Below are positions 1-7,465 of a DNA stretch of 64,000 nucleotides, one piece after another. The stretch covers positions 1 through 64,000 of the forward strand of contig JAVXND010000011.1 of the NCBI GenBank assembly GCA_036645955.1, read 5' to 3'. A program made the translations under genes and the position numbers. The notes under the pieces are model-generated. The model saw nothing but the letters and a program-made list of their open reading frames with translations. It ran no database searches and was not told the origin of the DNA. This stretch comes from Limiplasma sp036645955 (lineage in GTDB: Bacteria > Bacillota > Clostridia > Christensenellales > Aristaeellaceae). Numbering within the stretch: position 1 is the stretch's first letter; each line of letters begins with the position of its first letter.

Positions 1-30
1 TGCTTCAACAGGCAGCCATTGCTTACTCAT
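1..30 (-). CDS. Start of a CDS cut by the window edge
   Basis: Only ten codons are visible (MSKQWLPVEA), beginning at an ATG whose first bases overlap the stop codon of the preceding minus-strand gene (ATGAGTAA overlap). Such a short stop/start overlap suggests translational coupling with the small gene at 23-238. No family can be named from ten residues. Confidence 0.4.
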   Translation of the reverse strand, partial: MSKQWLPVEA

Positions 31-238
31 TTAATGTTGCCGCAAGCCATTCCAAATCCTCTTGCGAAAACTGCGCTGGGTCCAGCATACACCGGTAACA
101 AGCCTGCTCGAATGTGTCCTTGTCGATTTGGACAACCCCTGTTTCGCGGATTTCCTGTGCTACGCGCTCAATATGCGCTTGCGTGATGCCATTGCATCCC
201 GCGGCATCGATTATTGCAAGCATCCACGGTTCAAACAT
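23..238 (-). CDS. Small hypothetical protein, 71 aa
   Basis: I do not recognise this family. The start chosen is the ATG at 238, which lies six bases downstream of a strong AAAGGAG ribosome binding site; an ATG twelve codons upstream has no such site. The product is acidic, begins MFEPWMLAII, has a short hydrophobic start, two Cys in a CYRC arrangement near residue 47, and ends in an acidic helix (QEDLEWLAATLNE). It has no membrane segment or catalytic motif that I can see. The next gene on the same strand overlaps its stop codon, so the two are probably co-transcribed and translationally coupled. That neighbour is outside the window, so the context gives no functional hint. Confidence 0.6.
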   Translation of the reverse strand: MFEPWMLAIIDAAGCNGITQAHIERVAQEIRETGVVQIDKDTFEQACYRCMLDPAQFSQEDLEWLAATLNE

Positions 239-930
239 AGGTAACACTCCTTTCAATAGAATGATGAAGGACACGTTTCAATGATGCCGCCGTGACTTCT
301 TAGTCACACATTGTCGCCGCTCCTTTATTATTGGTTTCCTGCTCACAGCATAGCGTCCAAACGCCCCAAAGTCACGCAAGTTTTGTTTTACATTCGTGAT
401 AATGAATGATAATTCGTGTAGTGAGGCAAAAAATCATACCATATTTACCATCCTCCTCCGCCCGCTCACGCCGTGCATTTAATTTCAAGCCCATTCAAGC
501 TTCAGCCCGTTGCATCTCAATACCCCACTGAAAGCAATACATTGTACCGGTACGGGGGCACAATCCCTACGCCATTCCCACGGAGGAAATCGTGTTCCAC
601 AGCATTCGCTACGCCAGATGAGCAGCTGTGGGGGTCAAATTGGTTGGATTGGTTGGATTGGTGTATCAACAAGATGAATCATTGAATCAGTCTGGGAACA
701 CCTAACGTGGCGTGGCTGACACTTTTGGTTGCACAGCACGTTTTCATTGATTGAGTTGCAGGACCATCTGCGTTTTTCTTAAGAAACAGAGGACGTTTAT
801 TGAGTTGTGTGTTGAGTTGTGTGTTGAGTTACTCAAGAACTGAAGCTGTATGTGAAGAATTTCGTTACTTTAGTGTTTACTTGCTAACAACCCCTGATTA
901 TATTCGCAAATCCGATGGTGCTGGTACGAA
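239..930. other. Long stretch without a clear gene
   Basis: No frame here has both a convincing start site and a protein-like composition. Visible items are a 6-bp hairpin (GTGACT/AGTCAC) at 292-307, AT-rich sequence around 390-440 that may hold the promoter of the minus-strand gene at 238, a short GGTTGGATT duplication near 640-662, and the 12-base tandem repeat at 800-830. The rest shows nothing I can support. Confidence 0.5.
800..830. repeat. Short tandem repeat, 12-base unit x2.6
   Basis: The unit TTGAGTTGTGTG occurs twice in direct tandem, followed by a partial third copy (TTGAGTT). A single further TTGAGTTG lies near 752. It is low-complexity intergenic DNA with no coding frame through it. 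Confidence 0.7.
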
Positions 931-935
931 ATAGC

Positions 936-973
936 AAAAGCCGCAAGCCGTTGATTTACAACGGCTTGCGGCT
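936..973 (-). terminator. Rho-independent terminator of tRNA-Arg
   Basis: A perfect 14-bp stem (AGCCGCAAGCCGTT with its complement) closes a 7-base loop. It is followed on the minus strand by TTTTG. It lies just eight bases beyond the CCA end of the tRNA. Confidence 0.85.
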
Positions 974-980
974 CTGGAAG

Positions 981-1057
981 TGGCGTTCCCGGCGAGATTC
1001 GAACTCGCGGCCTTCCGCTTAGGAGGCGGACGCTCTATCCGACTGAGCTACGGAAAC
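981..1057 (-). tRNA. tRNA-Arg (anticodon CCU)
   Basis: The 77-base cloverleaf is read on the minus strand. The acceptor stem GTTTCCG pairs with CGGGAAC, discriminator G and an encoded CCA follow. The anticodon stem TCCGC/GCGGA encloses the loop CTCCTAA, giving anticodon CCU for the AGG codon. The T-arm has the standard GTTCGAATC loop. A promoter lies at 1091-1119 and a terminator directly downstream, so it is an independent single-gene unit. Confidence 0.95.
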
Positions 1058-1090
1058 AATGCCCGATGCGCAGACTGCACATCCTTATAG

Positions 1091-1119
1091 ATTATACAAG
1101 CCGCGCCATGGTTTGTAAA
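1091..1119 (-). promoter_or_regulatory. Promoter of tRNA-Arg
   Basis: On the minus strand TTTACA and TATAAT are separated by 17 bases, a near-consensus vegetative promoter reading into the tRNA 34 bases downstream. The -35 hexamer lies inside the 9-bp palindrome at 1111-1134. Confidence 0.7.
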
Positions 1120-1134
1120 CCCCCATTTACAAAC
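1111..1134. promoter_or_regulatory. Palindrome covering two divergent -35 elements
   Basis: GTTTGTAAA and TTTACAAAC form a perfect 9-bp inverted repeat around a 6-base C-rich centre. Each arm contains a TTTACA hexamer that serves as a possible -35, one for tRNA-Arg on the minus strand and one for the ECF operon on the plus strand. Operator function is inferred; no regulator is known. Confidence 0.4.
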
Positions 1135-1154
1135 TCGCGCAAATATGCTACCAT
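1126..1154 (+). promoter_or_regulatory. Candidate promoter of the ECF S-component operon
   Basis: TTTACA, a 17-base spacer and TACCAT (four of six matches to the -10 consensus) read toward the operon starting near 1258. About 100 bases of leader follow; it holds two small stems (ACCC/GGGT) that I could not match to a known riboswitch. Confidence 0.4.
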
Positions 1155-1257
1155 CCGCATAGACCCTTGCCAAATGGGTGTCATGAAGGCGCCGGTTCCT
1201 TTCTGAAGAAGGGAGAGGGTGCATTTTGAAACCCATGAAAGGATGACGGTTACTTCT

Positions 1258-1803
1258 ATGAAAAAAAACCATATTCTGCGTCTTGTTATTTCTGCATTGC
1301 TGTTGGCCATTGGCTTTGTTCTCCCTTTTTTGACGGGGCAGATTCCGGAAATTGGCAGCATGCTGCTGCCGCTTCATATTCCTGTGCTCATTTGCGGCTT
1401 TGTGTGCGGCTGGCCTTGGGGACTTGCCCTTGGTTTTGTGCTGCCCATTTTGAGAAGCTTGTTTTTTGGCATGCCGCCCATGGTGCCTACCGCCCTTGCC
1501 ATGGCCTTTGAAATGGCCGCCTATGGCGCAGTGAGCGGCTTGCTGTATCAAAAGCTATCCAAAAAACCTGTGAATGTTTACATCTCGCTCATTTTGGCAA
1601 TGCTGGCGGGGCGGATTGTTTGGGGCTTGGTGAGCATCCCGATTTATGCGGCCTTTGCGGCTGCCCCCTTTGCCATCGGCATGTTTTGGGTGAGTGGCTT
1701 TGTCAAAGCATGGCCAGGCATTGTTTTGCAAATTGTGCTGGTGCCTGTGATTGTGCTTGCGCTGGAGCGTGCTAAAATTTTGCCCGTGAGGGCGGATGCC
1801 TAA
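1258..1803 (+). CDS. ECF transporter S component, substrate unknown
   Basis: This is an integral membrane protein of about 181 residues with roughly six hydrophobic segments, the size and layout of the substrate-binding S component of energy-coupling-factor vitamin importers. The conserved-looking stretch LPLHIPVLICGFVCGWPWG followed by MPPMVPTA resembles clostridial proteins annotated simply as ECF S components. It would work with EcfA/A'/T encoded elsewhere. The start is uncertain: ATG 1258 gives the usual MKKN start but its AAAGGA is 15 bases away, and a GTG at 1219 has a closer AAGGGAG. It overlaps or abuts a kinase gene, which suggests import followed by phosphorylation of the same compound (a nucleoside or vitamin such as pantothenate). 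That substrate idea is inference. Confidence 0.8.
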   Translation: MKKNHILRLVISALLLAIGFVLPFLTGQIPEIGSMLLPLHIPVLICGFVCGWPWGLALGFVLPILRSLFFGMPPMVPTALAMAFEMAAYGAVSGLLYQKLSKKPVNVYISLILAMLAGRIVWGLVSIPIYAAFAAAPFAIGMFWVSGFVKAWPGIVLQIVLVPVIVLALERAKILPVRADA

Positions 1804-1819
1804 GAAAGGATCTTTTCTG

Positions 1820-2935
1820 ATGAATGCAGCGCTTTTGAAAAAGCGAATTGCGGAAGCTCCGCGAATGGAGCCGACGGACGTGGTTAAGCTCGCCTATCAA
1901 AGCGAGTTTGGCTGCGGCCATTTGTTCAGCGCACAAAGCGAGCAGGGCGAAAAAGATCCTGTGGCGGAACGCCTTTGCCGCGAATGGTCGCTGGTGCCGA
2001 TGAACCCGCAAACCCCCGCCGCAACCATGATTGGCGGGGGCTTTTGCCGTTTGAATTTGGCATCGCCAAAGGTGCGCGAGCTTTCTCCTGTGTGGATTGC
2101 GCAAATGATGCGGATGACCGCAGAGCAATCGCATGGGAGTGTGCCGCGCTTTGAGCAAACCCTGCAAAGCATTCGCCGGCTGGCACAAGCAAATGAAATG
2201 CCCTTTTCAGCGGAGGTGCTGGACCAGTATCTGAAAGCCTACCGCGCACAGGGCTATCCGCCCGTAAGCCATAGCGCAGGCTACAAAAAGGCCTATGCGC
2301 CCGCATACCGCGTGGTTTTGAGCGATTTTGCCGCGCTGCTGCCCGTTTTGGCCGCACTGCCAGATCCATCCCTCATGGAGGAAAACCCCAAGGCTGACCC
2401 GCTGTTGATTGTGCTGGACGGCGATTGCGGCGCGGGTAAAACCACGCTTTCCAACCTGCTTGCGGCGCTTTGCAAAATCAAACCCATCCGCATGGATGAC
2501 TTCTTTCTGCCCTATGAAATGCGCACGCCGCAACGCTTGCGCGAGCCTGGGGGAAATGTGCATTATGAGCGCTTCCAAAGCGAGGTGCTCAATCGCCTCC
2601 CTGCCACGGAACGGTTTTCCTACCTTCGGTTTGACTGTGCAACGGGCAAATACATCCCCCAAGCCTATCAGCCTGCCTGCGTTGCGGTGATTGAGGGCAG
2701 CTATAGCCATCATCCCGCCTTTCGTGAAGCGTATGAACGCCTCCACGCCCTGCGTGTTTTTGTAGAGGTGGACGCTCATGAACAGCTTCGCCGCCTGGCG
2801 CTTCGCAATGCGGATTTGTTGCCGCGCTTTCAAAACGAATGGATCCCTCTTGAAAAAAACTATTTTGAAGCGTATGATATAAAGAAGAGAGCGAATATCG
2901 CCCTCCAAAGCGAACCTTGGGAGGAAACTGAATGA
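1820..2935 (+). CDS. Uridine-kinase-like P-loop kinase with unknown N-terminal domain
   Basis: The 371-residue product has two parts. Residues about 1-185 form a domain I do not recognise, with the stretches YQSEFGCGHLF, GGGFCRLNL and HSAGYKKAYAPAYR. Residues about 196-371 are a P-loop kinase of the uridine kinase/phosphoribulokinase/CoaA class: hydrophobic strand, Walker A GDCGAGKTT at 201-209, the DDFF motif at 226-229, and a later VIEGSYSHHPAF strand. The ATG at 1820 is preceded by AGAAAGGA at nine bases and is preferred to the ATG at 1796. It follows the ECF S component closely and overlaps the next gene by four bases, so it sits in the same operon and may trap the imported substrate as a phosphate ester. 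Substrate identity cannot be read from the sequence. Confidence 0.7.
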   Translation: MNAALLKKRIAEAPRMEPTDVVKLAYQSEFGCGHLFSAQSEQGEKDPVAERLCREWSLVPMNPQTPAATMIGGGFCRLNLASPKVRELSPVWIAQMMRMTAEQSHGSVPRFEQTLQSIRRLAQANEMPFSAEVLDQYLKAYRAQGYPPVSHSAGYKKAYAPAYRVVLSDFAALLPVLAALPDPSLMEENPKADPLLIVLDGDCGAGKTTLSNLLAALCKIKPIRMDDFFLPYEMRTPQRLREPGGNVHYERFQSEVLNRLPATERFSYLRFDCATGKYIPQAYQPACVAVIEGSYSHHPAFREAYERLHALRVFVEVDAHEQLRRLALRNADLLPRFQNEWIPLEKNYFEAYDIKKRANIALQSEPWEETE

Positions 2936-3384
2936 AGCTTCTGGTGATTGACGGGCAGGGCGGCGGCGTGGGCAAAAGCTTGGTGGTTGCACTCAAGCAA
3001 ATCATACCCAACCAACCCGTGATCGCGCTGGGTACAAATGCCCAAGCTACCTCCACAATGCTTCGCGCAGGTGCCGATTTGGGTGCGACTGGCGAAAGCG
3101 CCATCGCATACCAATGCAAAAGCGCGGATGTGATTGTGGGCGTAGCGGGCATTTTACACGCCAATGCCATGCTGGGCGAAATATCCCCTGCCATAGCGGC
3201 GGCCATTAGCCAAAGTGAGGCGCAAAAGGTGCTTGTGCCGTTGGAACGCTGCGGTCTGCTGATCGCGGGCGTGGGACGGCAGCCGCTAGACGCGCTCATT
3301 CACGAAGCGGCGCGCATTGCGGCAAGCCTTTGCGGACAATCTGAAGCCACACACTCCTCCCATGAAGCTACGGAAAGGAAATGA
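2932..3384 (+). CDS. DUF3842 family protein
   Basis: The 150-residue protein opens with MKLLVIDGQGGGVGKSLV, followed by PVIALGTNAQATSTMLRAGADLGATGE. This matches the DUF3842 family of Firmicutes. The glycine-rich start resembles a Rossmann or P-loop turn (GQGGGVGKS), but family members have no assigned reaction. Later conserved-looking segments are ANAMLGEI and VLVPLERCGLLIAGV. It is cytosolic, with no signal or membrane segment. Its start codon overlaps the stop of the kinase gene (ATGA) and its own stop overlaps the Mrp gene, so the three are translationally coupled. The neighbourhood with an Mrp ATPase suggests a cofactor or redox-linked role, which is inference. Confidence 0.85.
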   Translation: MKLLVIDGQGGGVGKSLVVALKQIIPNQPVIALGTNAQATSTMLRAGADLGATGESAIAYQCKSADVIVGVAGILHANAMLGEISPAIAAAISQSEAQKVLVPLERCGLLIAGVGRQPLDALIHEAARIAASLCGQSEATHSSHEATERK

Positions 3385-4229
3385 AAATGAGCGAATGTAC
3401 ACATGATTGCGCTACCTGCGGCGAAAACTGCGGCACGCGTACCGAACCCCAAAGCTTGCTCCAAAAGCCCCATGAGCTGAGCCACATCAAAAAGATCGTC
3501 GGCGTTACCAGCGGCAAGGGCGGCGTGGGCAAGAGCATGGTAACGGCTTTGCTGGCCGTATTGGCACAGCGCCAGGGCCTCAAGGTGGGTATCCTGGATG
3601 CGGACATTACAGGCCCGTCCATCCCCAAAGCTTTTGGTTTAAAGCAACGCGCCGAAGGGACCGATACGGGTTTGTTTCCCGTCAAAACCAAAACAGGCAT
3701 TGATGTCATGAGCCTGAACCTACTGCTTGAAAACGACAATGATCCTGTGGTATGGCGCGGCCCCGTGATTGCGGGTGCGGTGGGGCAGTTCTGGACCGAT
3801 GTAATTTGGGGCGATAAGGATTTGCTCTTTATTGATATGCCGCCAGGAACGGGCGACGTGATGCTCACCGTGTTTCAATCCATCCCGATTGACGGCGTGG
3901 TGCTGGTGTCCACCCCGCAGGAGCTGGTGGGCATGATTGTGGAAAAAGCCATGAAAATGACGCAGATGATGAACATCCCCGTATTGGGCTTGGTGGAAAA
4001 CATGAGCTATGTGGAATGCCCCGATTGCCATACCCATGTGGAGCTGTTTGGCAAGAGCCACCGCGTGGAAATGGCGGCTAAGTACGACATTCCAATGACG
4101 GCGGCACTGCCCATTGATCCCAAGCTGGCGGGCGGCATGGATACGGGCATGATTGAGCTCTTCAATGGCACATGGCTGGACGAGCTGTCCAACGCCATTT
4201 ACAACCTAGCGCCCAAAGCGAAGGCTTGA
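3381..4229 (+). CDS. Mrp/NBP35 family iron-sulfur carrier ATPase
   Basis: This 282-residue protein belongs to the Mrp/ApbC/NBP35 family, cytosolic P-loop ATPases that bind and transfer [4Fe-4S] clusters to apoproteins. An N-terminal cysteine cluster at Cys6, 10, 13 and 17 is followed by the deviant Walker A motif GKGGVGKS at 45-52. The switch motif IDMPPGTGD is at 151-159. The C-terminal CPDC motif at 213-216 supplies the Cys pair that binds the bridging cluster in the family dimer. Its length is normal for clostridial Mrp proteins that carry the Cys-rich N-terminus. It overlaps the DUF3842 gene by four bases and is ten bases ahead of the C_GCAxxG_C_C gene, so it is in the middle of a coupled operon. 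Confidence 0.93.
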   Translation: MKMSECTHDCATCGENCGTRTEPQSLLQKPHELSHIKKIVGVTSGKGGVGKSMVTALLAVLAQRQGLKVGILDADITGPSIPKAFGLKQRAEGTDTGLFPVKTKTGIDVMSLNLLLENDNDPVVWRGPVIAGAVGQFWTDVIWGDKDLLFIDMPPGTGDVMLTVFQSIPIDGVVLVSTPQELVGMIVEKAMKMTQMMNIPVLGLVENMSYVECPDCHTHVELFGKSHRVEMAAKYDIPMTAALPIDPKLAGGMDTGMIELFNGTWLDELSNAIYNLAPKAKA

Positions 4230-4239
4230 GGCCAAAGTC

Positions 4240-4701
4240 ATGCAAGAGTTTGATCCAAAACAAAAGGCGGAGAAGGCACGCGAGCTGTTTCTGTCGGGCT
4301 GTAATTGCGCACAATCCGTGTTTACTGCTTATGCGGAGGAAATGGGGCTTGAGGAAAGCTTTGCGCTCAAATTGAGCGGCGGCATGGGCGGCGGTATGGG
4401 CGGGCTACGGGAAACCTGCGGCGCGGTGAGCGGTATGGTAATGGCGTTCAGCGCCTTGCGCGGCTACAACGATGCGGCTGATACCGTTGGTAAAAAGCAG
4501 CTCTATGCCCAAATACAGGGAATGGCGGCGCACTTTACGGATGATTTTGAAACGCTGAATTGCCGCGAGCTCTTAAAGCTGAACGATATTGTTGCCGCGT
4601 CTACGCCTGCGGAGCGCACGCCTGAATATTATCGCACGCGCCCTTGTGTGAGATATGTTGAAGCCTGCGCCGCGCTGTTGGCGCAGGAGCTGAACCGTTA
4701 A
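4240..4701 (+). CDS. C_GCAxxG_C_C family redox protein
   Basis: The 153-residue protein has the spaced cysteine pattern that names this family: GCNCAQS near residues 20-26, GGLRETCGAVSG near 60-71, NCRELL in the middle, and CVRYVEAC near the C-terminus. Such proteins are thought to be redox active or to bind a cofactor, but no reaction is established. It lies ten bases after the Mrp gene and is followed by a strong terminator at 4732-4776, making it the last gene of the ECF-kinase-DUF3842-Mrp operon. Its place beside an Fe-S carrier is consistent with it being a cluster-binding client, which is inference. Confidence 0.88.
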   Translation: MQEFDPKQKAEKARELFLSGCNCAQSVFTAYAEEMGLEESFALKLSGGMGGGMGGLRETCGAVSGMVMAFSALRGYNDAADTVGKKQLYAQIQGMAAHFTDDFETLNCRELLKLNDIVAASTPAERTPEYYRTRPCVRYVEACAALLAQELNR

Positions 4702-4731
4702 GGCAATCAAGGAACAAGATTGAATACACAT

Positions 4732-4776
4732 AAGGCAGGCAGCCGCACAATGGATGTGCGGCTGCCTGCCTTTTTT
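4732..4776 (+). terminator. Strong rho-independent terminator
   Basis: An 18-bp stem (AAGGCAGGCAGCCGCACA and its complement) with a 5-base loop is followed by a run of T. It ends the plus-strand operon and lies between convergent genes; on the minus strand only two T follow. Confidence 0.93.
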
Positions 4777-4786
4777 CAGAGCGTTT

Positions 4787-5692
4787 TCATAGCTTTTTCA
4801 TATAAGCGGCAAAATTTTCTCCTGCAATGCCGCGAACGAGCGGCTCGTCAAAGCCTCTTGCACGCAGACCTTCCAACAGCTTGGGCACATCGTCTGCACG
4901 CCTGAGGCCCTCGGGGTATTCGTCAATGCCATCAAAATCACTGCCAAGCCCCACGCATTTTTCGCCGCCTAAGGCGCACATGTGCACCATGTGGTCAATC
5001 ACGCGATTGATATCGGCTTGCCTGCTGTCATCTAAAAAACGCGCATAAAAATTAACGCCCACATATCCGCCGATGGCAAAAAGCGCGCGGAGCTGAGCAT
5101 CTGTCAGGTTGCGCGGCTGATTACAAAGCGCGCGCGCACAGCTATGGGAGGCCATTGGCGGGATATCGGCATCCATCACCTCGGCGGTACCTCTTGCATT
5201 TAAATGGGAAATGTCAACGGCCATGCGGTTTTCGCGCATGCGAGCAACCACCCTGTGCCCAAAAGCCTTCAAGCCTTTGTTTTCTTTGCCCGTTGCGGGA
5301 TAGGCAAGCAAATTTTCGTGGTTCCACACAAGCGCCGCCGCGCGAACGCCTAGCCGCGCAAAATGCGATACGGTATTTTCATCCTGCAAAAAAGCTTCGC
5401 CGCCCTCTATGGTGAGCATGGCGTTGGCCACGCCCGCGCGTGCCTGCGATAGCTCGGTGATTTGTACAAAGCCCTGCGCCTTCAACGTTTCAAAGGCGTT
5501 CAGTTCACGGGCTATGATCTGCGCATCCTCTCCGCGCATGCCGCTAGGACCCACAAACAGCGCCAATGCCTGAACGCGGATATCATCCGTACAAAGCAAG
5601 CGCTCCTTGGTAATATCGAAGGGCAGGTTGGGATTGCGCTTGATATCTTGCATGGCAAAGAGCGTATCGGCATGCGTATCACAAATCAGCAA
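4787..5692 (-). CDS. Membrane dipeptidase (peptidase M19, renal dipeptidase family)
   Basis: This 301-residue enzyme of the amidohydrolase superfamily hydrolyses dipeptides with a two-zinc centre. The visible metal ligands are DTHAD (His7, Asp9), IEGGE (Glu96), DISHL (His163) and SHS (His183), with SDFDG near the end as the family's last active-site motif. There is no signal peptide, so the protein is likely cytosolic, as in many Firmicutes. The start is a TTG at 5692 with AAAGGAGG eight bases upstream. It lies 27 bases after the GMP-synthase-like gene on the same strand, so the two are probably one transcript. It may serve peptide catabolism. Its link with the upstream gene is not obvious. 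Confidence 0.92.
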   Translation of the reverse strand: MLICDTHADTLFAMQDIKRNPNLPFDITKERLLCTDDIRVQALALFVGPSGMRGEDAQIIARELNAFETLKAQGFVQITELSQARAGVANAMLTIEGGEAFLQDENTVSHFARLGVRAAALVWNHENLLAYPATGKENKGLKAFGHRVVARMRENRMAVDISHLNARGTAEVMDADIPPMASHSCARALCNQPRNLTDAQLRALFAIGGYVGVNFYARFLDDSRQADINRVIDHMVHMCALGGEKCVGLGSDFDGIDEYPEGLRRADDVPKLLEGLRARGFDEPLVRGIAGENFAAYMKKL

Positions 5693-5719
5693 CGGCTTTG
5701 CCTCCTTTGGGCGGGGATG

Positions 5720-7171
5720 CTATTCCTGTTCGGCATCGTTCGTGCCGGGCGTAAGGTCATATACCACGCGTGAAATGCCATGCACCTGTGAAAGAATTCG
5801 CGCGGTGGCACGCTCGAGCACGTCAAAGGGGAGCCTTGCGGCATGAGCGCCGCCCTGCGCTTCTTGCAGGGCACGCAAGCATACGGTGTGACAGCTTGGG
5901 CAATCGGGGCTTCGCACAAGCAAGGCGTAGCATTGCCAAAGGCGCTTATCAAGCCCATCTACGCTAAGCTCCTCTGTGAAGCATGCGTCTGCCGCACGCA
6001 AAACCTCCAAACGCTCTGCGGTAATGTCGTCCATGATGCGCAGTGACAGCCCGCCTGTGGGAAAGGGTCTGCGCTGTGCAAGCGCGGGCGGCATGTGAAG
6101 CGCCACAGCAAGGCGGCGAATTTCATCCTTGAAAAGGTCGCAAATAGGCTCGCAAACGCATAGCTCTGAAGCGGCAAAGGCTTCTTTAAAGACCTCGGCA
6201 TGCGGCGCATCCCACTGTGCGTCGTTGAGGTTGGTACCCAAAATCAAGGTGTGCGCGTTTTCTAGCATATGCACTTCCTTGAGCAAAATTTGTGCCATCA
6301 GCGATGTAACGATGCGCTCCTTATCCTCTGCGCCGCTAACCCCTGTGAGCGCATGAAGAAAAGCTTCTTTTGCATCCACATACCGAACCTCTGTAGAGAG
6401 GGTATCGGCAAAGGTGGAAAGCACATTTTGCGGCTCGCCTTGGCGAAAAAGCCCCGTATCTACAAACACGCATTGCAGTCGATCGCCCAATGCAATTTTG
6501 GCAAGCTTGGCGCATACTGCACTGTCTACACCGCCTGATATGGCGCAGACCACCTGCCCTGCGGCGGAGGCTTCGCGAATTTCGTTCACCGCACGGTCGA
6601 TGATGGTATCTTCATTCCAATCAGCAGGGCTATGGCAAATGTTACATGCAAAGTTATATAGCAATTGCGCCGCATCGGGATCGTTACGCTCAATGGGGTA
6701 CTGCAAAGCGTATATCGGCAAAGCTTTGTGCTTGAAACCAATAATGCGTTCTGTGGCGGTGGCCAGCGGAAGCAAGGGTTCAGGCAAAGTAAAATCGGCA
6801 ATGGCGTGCAGTACACGCTCGCCCCCCACGATTTCCGCAAAAAGAGCGTTATCGCTCAGGCTGAGCGTAACGGCGCTTTTGCCGCCGCCTACTTCGCTTG
6901 CTTCCCCGCCAAACTGCTTTAACACAGCAACCGCCGCACCCGCCAGCGCAAGCACGGGCAAGCCCTTTTGAAGCATGGAAAATTCCCAATGCGCAAGCTC
7001 ATCCTCTTCATCTGCCGCCAGCACAAGGCCGCTGGGGTGAAGCGCGGCAATTTCTTCGGCGGAGGCACCATAGGCGAGGGGCTGGCAATATACCTGACGG
7101 CAACGCAAAATGCGGGCAATCAGCCCTGCAAGGTTTTGATTGTGGCTTATGACAACAATGGGGTCCCGCAT
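5720..7171 (-). CDS. GMP-synthase-like ATP pyrophosphatase with inactive glutaminase domain
   Basis: The 483-residue protein follows the order of GuaA: class I glutamine amidotransferase domain (about 1-180), ATP-pyrophosphatase domain (about 190-370) and a GuaA-type C-terminal dimerisation region. The PP-loop SGGVDS at 212-217 and VFVDTGLFRQGE are intact. The glutaminase part has lost its catalytic residues: the nucleophile position in PVLALAGA is Ala77 where GuaA has PVLGICYG, and QYPIE at 157-161 replaces QFHPE. The GuaA C-terminal PPATIEWE motif is absent; the protein ends TPGTNDAEQE. It can adenylate something using ATP, but likely takes free ammonia or a partner's nitrogen, or has another substrate. 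A genuine guaA is expected elsewhere. AAGGAGG precedes the ATG. Confidence 0.7.
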   Translation of the reverse strand: MRDPIVVISHNQNLAGLIARILRCRQVYCQPLAYGASAEEIAALHPSGLVLAADEEDELAHWEFSMLQKGLPVLALAGAAVAVLKQFGGEASEVGGGKSAVTLSLSDNALFAEIVGGERVLHAIADFTLPEPLLPLATATERIIGFKHKALPIYALQYPIERNDPDAAQLLYNFACNICHSPADWNEDTIIDRAVNEIREASAAGQVVCAISGGVDSAVCAKLAKIALGDRLQCVFVDTGLFRQGEPQNVLSTFADTLSTEVRYVDAKEAFLHALTGVSGAEDKERIVTSLMAQILLKEVHMLENAHTLILGTNLNDAQWDAPHAEVFKEAFAASELCVCEPICDLFKDEIRRLAVALHMPPALAQRRPFPTGGLSLRIMDDITAERLEVLRAADACFTEELSVDGLDKRLWQCYALLVRSPDCPSCHTVCLRALQEAQGGAHAARLPFDVLERATARILSQVHGISRVVYDLTPGTNDAEQE

Positions 7172-7320
7172 GGTTGCCTCCTTCAGCCCTTATACAAGCC
7201 AAAGTGCGGCGCTTGTGAAAAGAGCATAAAATCATCACTAATCCTTATTTATTCTTCGCGGCGTACTGAAAACCCTGCTTATGCAAGCTTGGTTGCAGAT
7301 TTAATTTCAGATTTGAATAC

Positions 7321-7465
7321 GGCCTTGACGCTACGCGCCAAGGCTACGGCATTCGAACCGCTGTGCGGTTCTTCGGTGCCTAGTCGGGCTTCGCCCTCCC
7401 TTAGTTGCGGCCTTGACGCTGTGCGCCAAGGCTACGGCATTCGAACCGCTGTGCGGTTCTTCGGT
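7321..7465. repeat. Duplicated 57-base hairpin repeat
   Basis: Two copies of a 57-base unit lie at 7321-7377 and 7409-7465 (55 of 57 identical, period 88). Each copy contains GCCTTG/CAAGGC and GAACCGC/GCGGTTC stems with tiny loops. The 31-base spacer adds a GGGC/GCCC hairpin. The second copy runs into the 3' end of the truncated replication protein and supplies its last residues. Confidence 0.85.

Noticed and set aside
473..685. Open frame of 70 codons on the plus strand in the gene-poor start region
   Set aside because: No ribosome binding site, odd composition (repeated WLDWLDW from a short DNA repeat) and no recognisable family.
1155..1257. Known riboswitch before the ECF S gene
   Set aside because: No match by eye to TPP, THF, FMN, preQ1 or cobalamin consensus elements; kept only as an open question in the findings.
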